From Pseudanabaenales cyanobacterium (GTDB lineage: Bacteria > Cyanobacteriota > Cyanobacteriia > Phormidesmidales > Phormidesmidaceae): a DNA stretch of 8,810 nucleotides. Under the pieces are notes generated by a model. It was given only the letters and a program-made list of their open reading frames with translations, did not search any database and was not told the origin of the DNA. Of the stretch, positions 6,651 through 8,810 are shown piece by piece. Where the stretch lies: positions 1-8,810 of the forward strand of contig JAKSDM010000760.1 in NCBI GenBank assembly GCA_022360135.1, given 5' to 3'. The position numbers and the translations under genes were made by a program. Position 1 is the stretch's first letter; each line of letters starts with the position of its first letter.

Positions 6651-7031
6651 TCAAAACTTCATCGGAGTCATCTCTAGTACAATATCTCTAGTACAGGACT
6701 TTAGATATTCTTTTTGATTTATAAGAATCTCTTTCCTGTAGCAATTAACTATTCTTAAGATTTGATCAAGTCGCTTCTCATGACTCATATATTTTTTGTA
6801 TAGTACATGTATGGTCGGGAGATTTACATTTGAAATAGTTTGTGATTGATTGATAGTTGTGATTGATTGATGGTTGTGATTGATTAATAGTTGTGATTGA
6901 TTAATAGTTGTGATTGATTGATAGTGTTGCATGTGATTAATAACGTTATAGAAATCTCTGGACTTACCGTCATGGCTCAGATGCAGCCGAAACAATTGAT
7001 CTCGATTGAGATTTGTTAGAAATTCAAGCAT
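6651..7031 (-). CDS. Doubtful 126-codon hypothetical reading frame spanning tandem repeats
   Basis: An ATG-to-stop frame of 126 codons. Residues about 36-64 are the translation of the 17-bp DNA repeat, giving a protein repeat with a 17-residue period (QSITTINQSQ at 38-47 and 55-64). The flanks are Asn/Ile/Lys-rich, and the last 50 residues (YKKYMSHEKRLDQIL and onward) look mildly protein-like and helical. The predicted ribosome site is poor. No domain is recognised. It starts 67 bp from the divergent PAS gene. Because 17 is not a multiple of 3, any gain or loss of a repeat unit would shift the frame, which argues against a conserved product unless it is phase-variable. I think it is more likely non-coding than coding. 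Confidence 0.25.
   Translation of the reverse strand: MLEFLTNLNRDQLFRLHLSHDGKSRDFYNVINHMQHYQSITTINQSQLLINHNHQSITTINQSQTISNVNLPTIHVLYKKYMSHEKRLDQILRIVNCYRKEILINQKEYLKSCTRDIVLEMTPMKF
6670..6695. repeat. 12-bp direct repeat, 14-bp period (2 copies)
   Basis: ATCTCTAGTACA occurs at 6670-6681 and again at 6684-6695, with two bases between. It is an exact duplication within the AT-rich stretch and lies in the 3' end of the doubtful minus-strand frame. No function is apparent; its core CTAGTAC is partly palindromic. Confidence 0.8.
6841..6925. repeat. 17-bp tandem repeat, 5 copies
   Basis: Five consecutive 17-bp units with consensus TGTGATTGATTRATAGT start at 6841, 6858, 6875, 6892 and 6909. Units 1 and 5 are identical, units 3 and 4 are identical (A instead of G at position 12), and unit 2 has TGGT instead of TAGT at its end. 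Degenerate partial copies flank the array (AATAGTT just before 6841, TGTGATTAAT at about 6932-6941). There are no spacers, so it is not a CRISPR. It resembles the short tandem repeats common between cyanobacterial genes. It lies about 175-260 bp upstream of the PAS gene start. Confidence 0.95.
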
Positions 7032-7072
7032 GATCTTTGGATATCTTTAAGATTGCACTGGGTATCTCCACT

Positions 7073-7086
7073 TCCTTTTAGAAGGA
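7073..7086 (+). promoter_or_regulatory. Shine-Dalgarno of the PAS gene within a short hairpin
   Basis: AAGGA (7082-7086) is the only plausible ribosome site before the PAS gene. It is preceded by its exact complement: TCCTT (7073-7077), loop TTAG, AAGGA. It sits 12 nt from the ATG at 7099, which is long, but only 5 nt from an ATG at 7092 that opens a five-codon frame (MAYGQ, stop at 7107-7109) overlapping the real start. Initiation may therefore be weak or coupled to this tiny frame. The hairpin has only 5 bp and may be marginal. Confidence 0.4.
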
Positions 7087-7098
7087 TAGATATGGCGT

Positions 7099-8810
7099 AT
7101 GGCCAATAGAACCGTATCATTTCGGCTGCCAGCCACATTAATTAAGAGAATTGAAGCTCAAGCCAAGTCAACTGGCAGAAGTAAAACCTCTTTAATCATT
7201 GAGGCGCTCAATCAAGCTATTGACCCCCAAGGCCCCTCGCTAGACGCCGCCGCAACCACAGCCCTTCAGCAGGAAATTCAGGCGCTCAAAGATCAGGTCA
7301 AGACGCTATCGGAACAGCTGGATACACTTCGCCAAACCTCCCATGCCAATGGCAAACTCTTAGACGACATCGCGTTCTTAAAACAAGCGGTCGCTTCATT
7401 TCAGGTTTTGAACCCCTCCGTTTCACTGGAATCGAGCAGTGAACTGTTAATTCTTGATGGGAATGAAAAATTAGCGGCGACGGTTACCGCAGATGGCCTG
7501 AAATTGTCGGAAAACTATATTGAGGATGAGCCGCCGGAAGAAATTCGGCAACTGATCGCTCGAATGATACAGCAAGCCCAAACGCTTGACCAAATCCTTT
7601 CGGCATCACCGGACCTAGTCATCGTATACGATCGGATAGGGCGATATACATACGCCAACTCGGTGGCAGCGAGAACATTGGGCTTCGAGCAGAGGTGTCT
7701 TCTGGGCAAAACCTGCCAAGAGGTAGGGTTTTCGTCCGCTATTACAGAGCGGCTGACGGTTCAGCGCGAGGCCGTTTTTACCACCGGGCAATCGATCAAT
7801 GACGAAATCCGTTTCCCTACTGTCAATGGTATTAGGGACTATGAATATATCTTCAGTCCTATCCGGGGTGCTGATGACCGGATCGATCTAGTCGTTTTTA
7901 CAGGTAGAGACATCACGGAGCGAAAGCAAGCGGAAGAAGCCTTGCGGGCCTCCGAAACAAAGTATCGAAACTTATTTGAATTTGCTAACGATTCCATCTT
8001 TATCCTTGACCCAGTAACTCATCGCTTCTTAAACGTCAACCAAAACGCCGCAAGGCGGTTAGGTTACACTCGTCAAGAACTGTGCCAATTATCAATCCAC
8101 GATATCAAGTCTCCCTCATCTGCAATCTCCGTCGAAGCAATAGTTCAAGAACTACAGGCTAATGGCAACGTTGTCTTCGAAGATATTCATCGGCGTAAAG
8201 ATGGTGCGGAAATGTTTGTGGAAATTAGCAGTCGTGTAATTGAGTATGGCGATCGCTTAGCCTTTCAATCTTTTGTTCGCGATATTACTGCGCGCAAACA
8301 AATTGAGGCTATATTGCAGCAGCAGTCAACCGCAATGGAAGCGTCGATGGATGGAATGGCGATCCTCAATGACAATGAACAGTATATCTATTTAAATAAA
8401 GCTCATGTCAAAATCTATGGCTACGATAGCGCCCAGGAGTTAATTGGGCGTTCCTGGCATGTGTTTTACGATGAGGCAGAACGACAACGATTTGAGCAAT
8501 CCATTCTACCAGGATTTCGCCGAACCGGTCAGTGGCGGGGAGAAGCGGTCGGCAAAAAGCGGGATGGCGGCAAATTCCACCAAGAGGTTTCGTTGACGGC
8601 GATTCCAGGCGGTGGGCTTAGCTTTGTTGTGCGGGACATCACCGAGCGCAAGCGCAGCGAAGCTGTTCGCATGCAAGCCGAGAGCGCGCTGCAACAGGAG
8701 CGCGACCTTCTCAGTCAAATGATGGCGACCAGCCCTGCAGGCATTGTTTTTGTGAATTGCGAGGGGCGTATCACCTTTGCCAATGCCTGCGCCGAAGAGA
8801 TTTTGGGATG
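7099..8810 (+). CDS. Multi-PAS sensor protein with N-terminal ribbon-helix-helix-like domain, C-terminus cut by window edge
   Basis: 570 uninterrupted residues from ATG 7099 to the right edge; a TAG at 7087-7089 in the same frame rules out an earlier start. Residues 1-43 look like a CopG/Arc-type ribbon-helix-helix: strand RTVSFRLP (4-11), helix from about 12 to 25, turn at TGRS, helix SKTSLIIEALNQAI (28-41). A Gln/Leu-rich coiled coil follows (about 53-100, QQEIQALKDQVKTLSEQL and onward), then a linker. PAS/PAC units: about 163-280 (SASPDLVIVYD to GRDITERKQAEE), 291-403 (FEFANDSIFILD to VRDITARKQIE), 408-521 (MEASMDGMAILN to VRDITERKRSE) and the start of a fourth from 536 (SQMMATSPAGIVFVN). 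No LOV flavin-cysteine motif is seen. There is no transmembrane segment, so it should be cytosolic. Cyanobacterial proteins of this PAS type usually end in a histidine kinase or GGDEF/EAL module; which one lies outside the window. Confidence 0.9.
   Translation, partial: MANRTVSFRLPATLIKRIEAQAKSTGRSKTSLIIEALNQAIDPQGPSLDAAATTALQQEIQALKDQVKTLSEQLDTLRQTSHANGKLLDDIAFLKQAVASFQVLNPSVSLESSSELLILDGNEKLAATVTADGLKLSENYIEDEPPEEIRQLIARMIQQAQTLDQILSASPDLVIVYDRIGRYTYANSVAARTLGFEQRCLLGKTCQEVGFSSAITERLTVQREAVFTTGQSINDEIRFPTVNGIRDYEYIFSPIRGADDRIDLVVFTGRDITERKQAEEALRASETKYRNLFEFANDSIFILDPVTHRFLNVNQNAARRLGYTRQELCQLSIHDIKSPSSAISVEAIVQELQANGNVVFEDIHRRKDGAEMFVEISSRVIEYGDRLAFQSFVRDITARKQIEAILQQQSTAMEASMDGMAILNDNEQYIYLNKAHVKIYGYDSAQELIGRSWHVFYDEAERQRFEQSILPGFRRTGQWRGEAVGKKRDGGKFHQEVSLTAIPGGGLSFVVRDITERKRSEAVRMQAESALQQERDLLSQMMATSPAGIVFVNCEGRITFANACAEEILG

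Larger units (their letters stand above)
6396..7098. other. AT-rich, repeat-bearing stretch between ltaE and the PAS gene
   Basis: About 700 bp, visibly richer in A and T than the flanking genes, without a recognisable gene. It holds three separate tandem repeats (13-bp at about 6484, 14-bp at 6670, 17-bp at 6841) and a doubtful minus-strand frame at 6651-7031. It must also contain the ltaE promoter on the minus strand and the promoter of the PAS gene on the plus strand; neither is clear. A short inverted repeat TTTCC-CCA-GGAAA sits at 6542-6554, and a palindrome ATCTT-T-AAGAT at 7043-7053. Confidence 0.6.

Noticed and set aside
6841..6925. CRISPR array
   Set aside because: The 17-bp units are directly adjacent with no spacers, and there are no cas genes.

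Overview
The window reads as chromosomal DNA of a cyanobacterium, probably one with a large, signalling-rich genome. Five exact copies of the HIP1 octamer GCGATCGC lie in 8.8 kb (starts at 1141, 1958, 5375, 6334 and 8249), far above chance and typical of cyanobacterial genomes. The gene content fits: a Ser/Thr kinase with a C-terminal MORN-repeat domain and a multi-PAS sensor protein. No rRNA, tRNA, transposase, phage gene or CRISPR array is visible. Two genes run off the edges, so their C-termini cannot be judged.

Layout, left to right. (1) 1-1489, minus: 496 residues of a GH3-family adenylate-forming enzyme, C-terminus outside the window. (2) 1699-2610 and 2607-3080, both minus: a polytopic membrane protein and, upstream of it, a small one-pass protein with a PWHGGGFGMF motif. 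Their ends overlap in GTGA with a strong Shine-Dalgarno inside the upstream gene, so they look translationally coupled. (3) 3081-3362: a divergent intergenic region with a good rightward promoter candidate and a 13-bp tandem duplication. (4) 3363-5345, plus: a kinase - linker - transmembrane segment - MORN repeat protein whose linker carries a recent 69-bp in-frame duplication. (5) 5355-6395, minus: low-specificity L-threonine aldolase, convergent with the kinase gene and only 9 bp from it. (6) 6396-7098: an AT-rich stretch with three unrelated short tandem repeats (periods 13, 14 and 17 bp) and one doubtful 126-codon reading frame. (7) 7099-8810, plus: an open-ended gene for a protein with an N-terminal ribbon-helix-helix-like segment, a coiled coil and at least three PAS domains.

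The genes do not form one evident pathway. The only tight functional unit is the overlapping pair at 1699-3080; the GH3 gene 209 bp downstream could be cotranscribed with it, but nothing in the sequence proves this. The kinase and the PAS protein are two separate signalling genes. The least ordinary points are the apparent fusion of a ribbon-helix-helix DNA-binding-type domain to PAS sensors, the coupled membrane-protein pair of unknown function, and the repeat-rich AT island upstream of the PAS gene.
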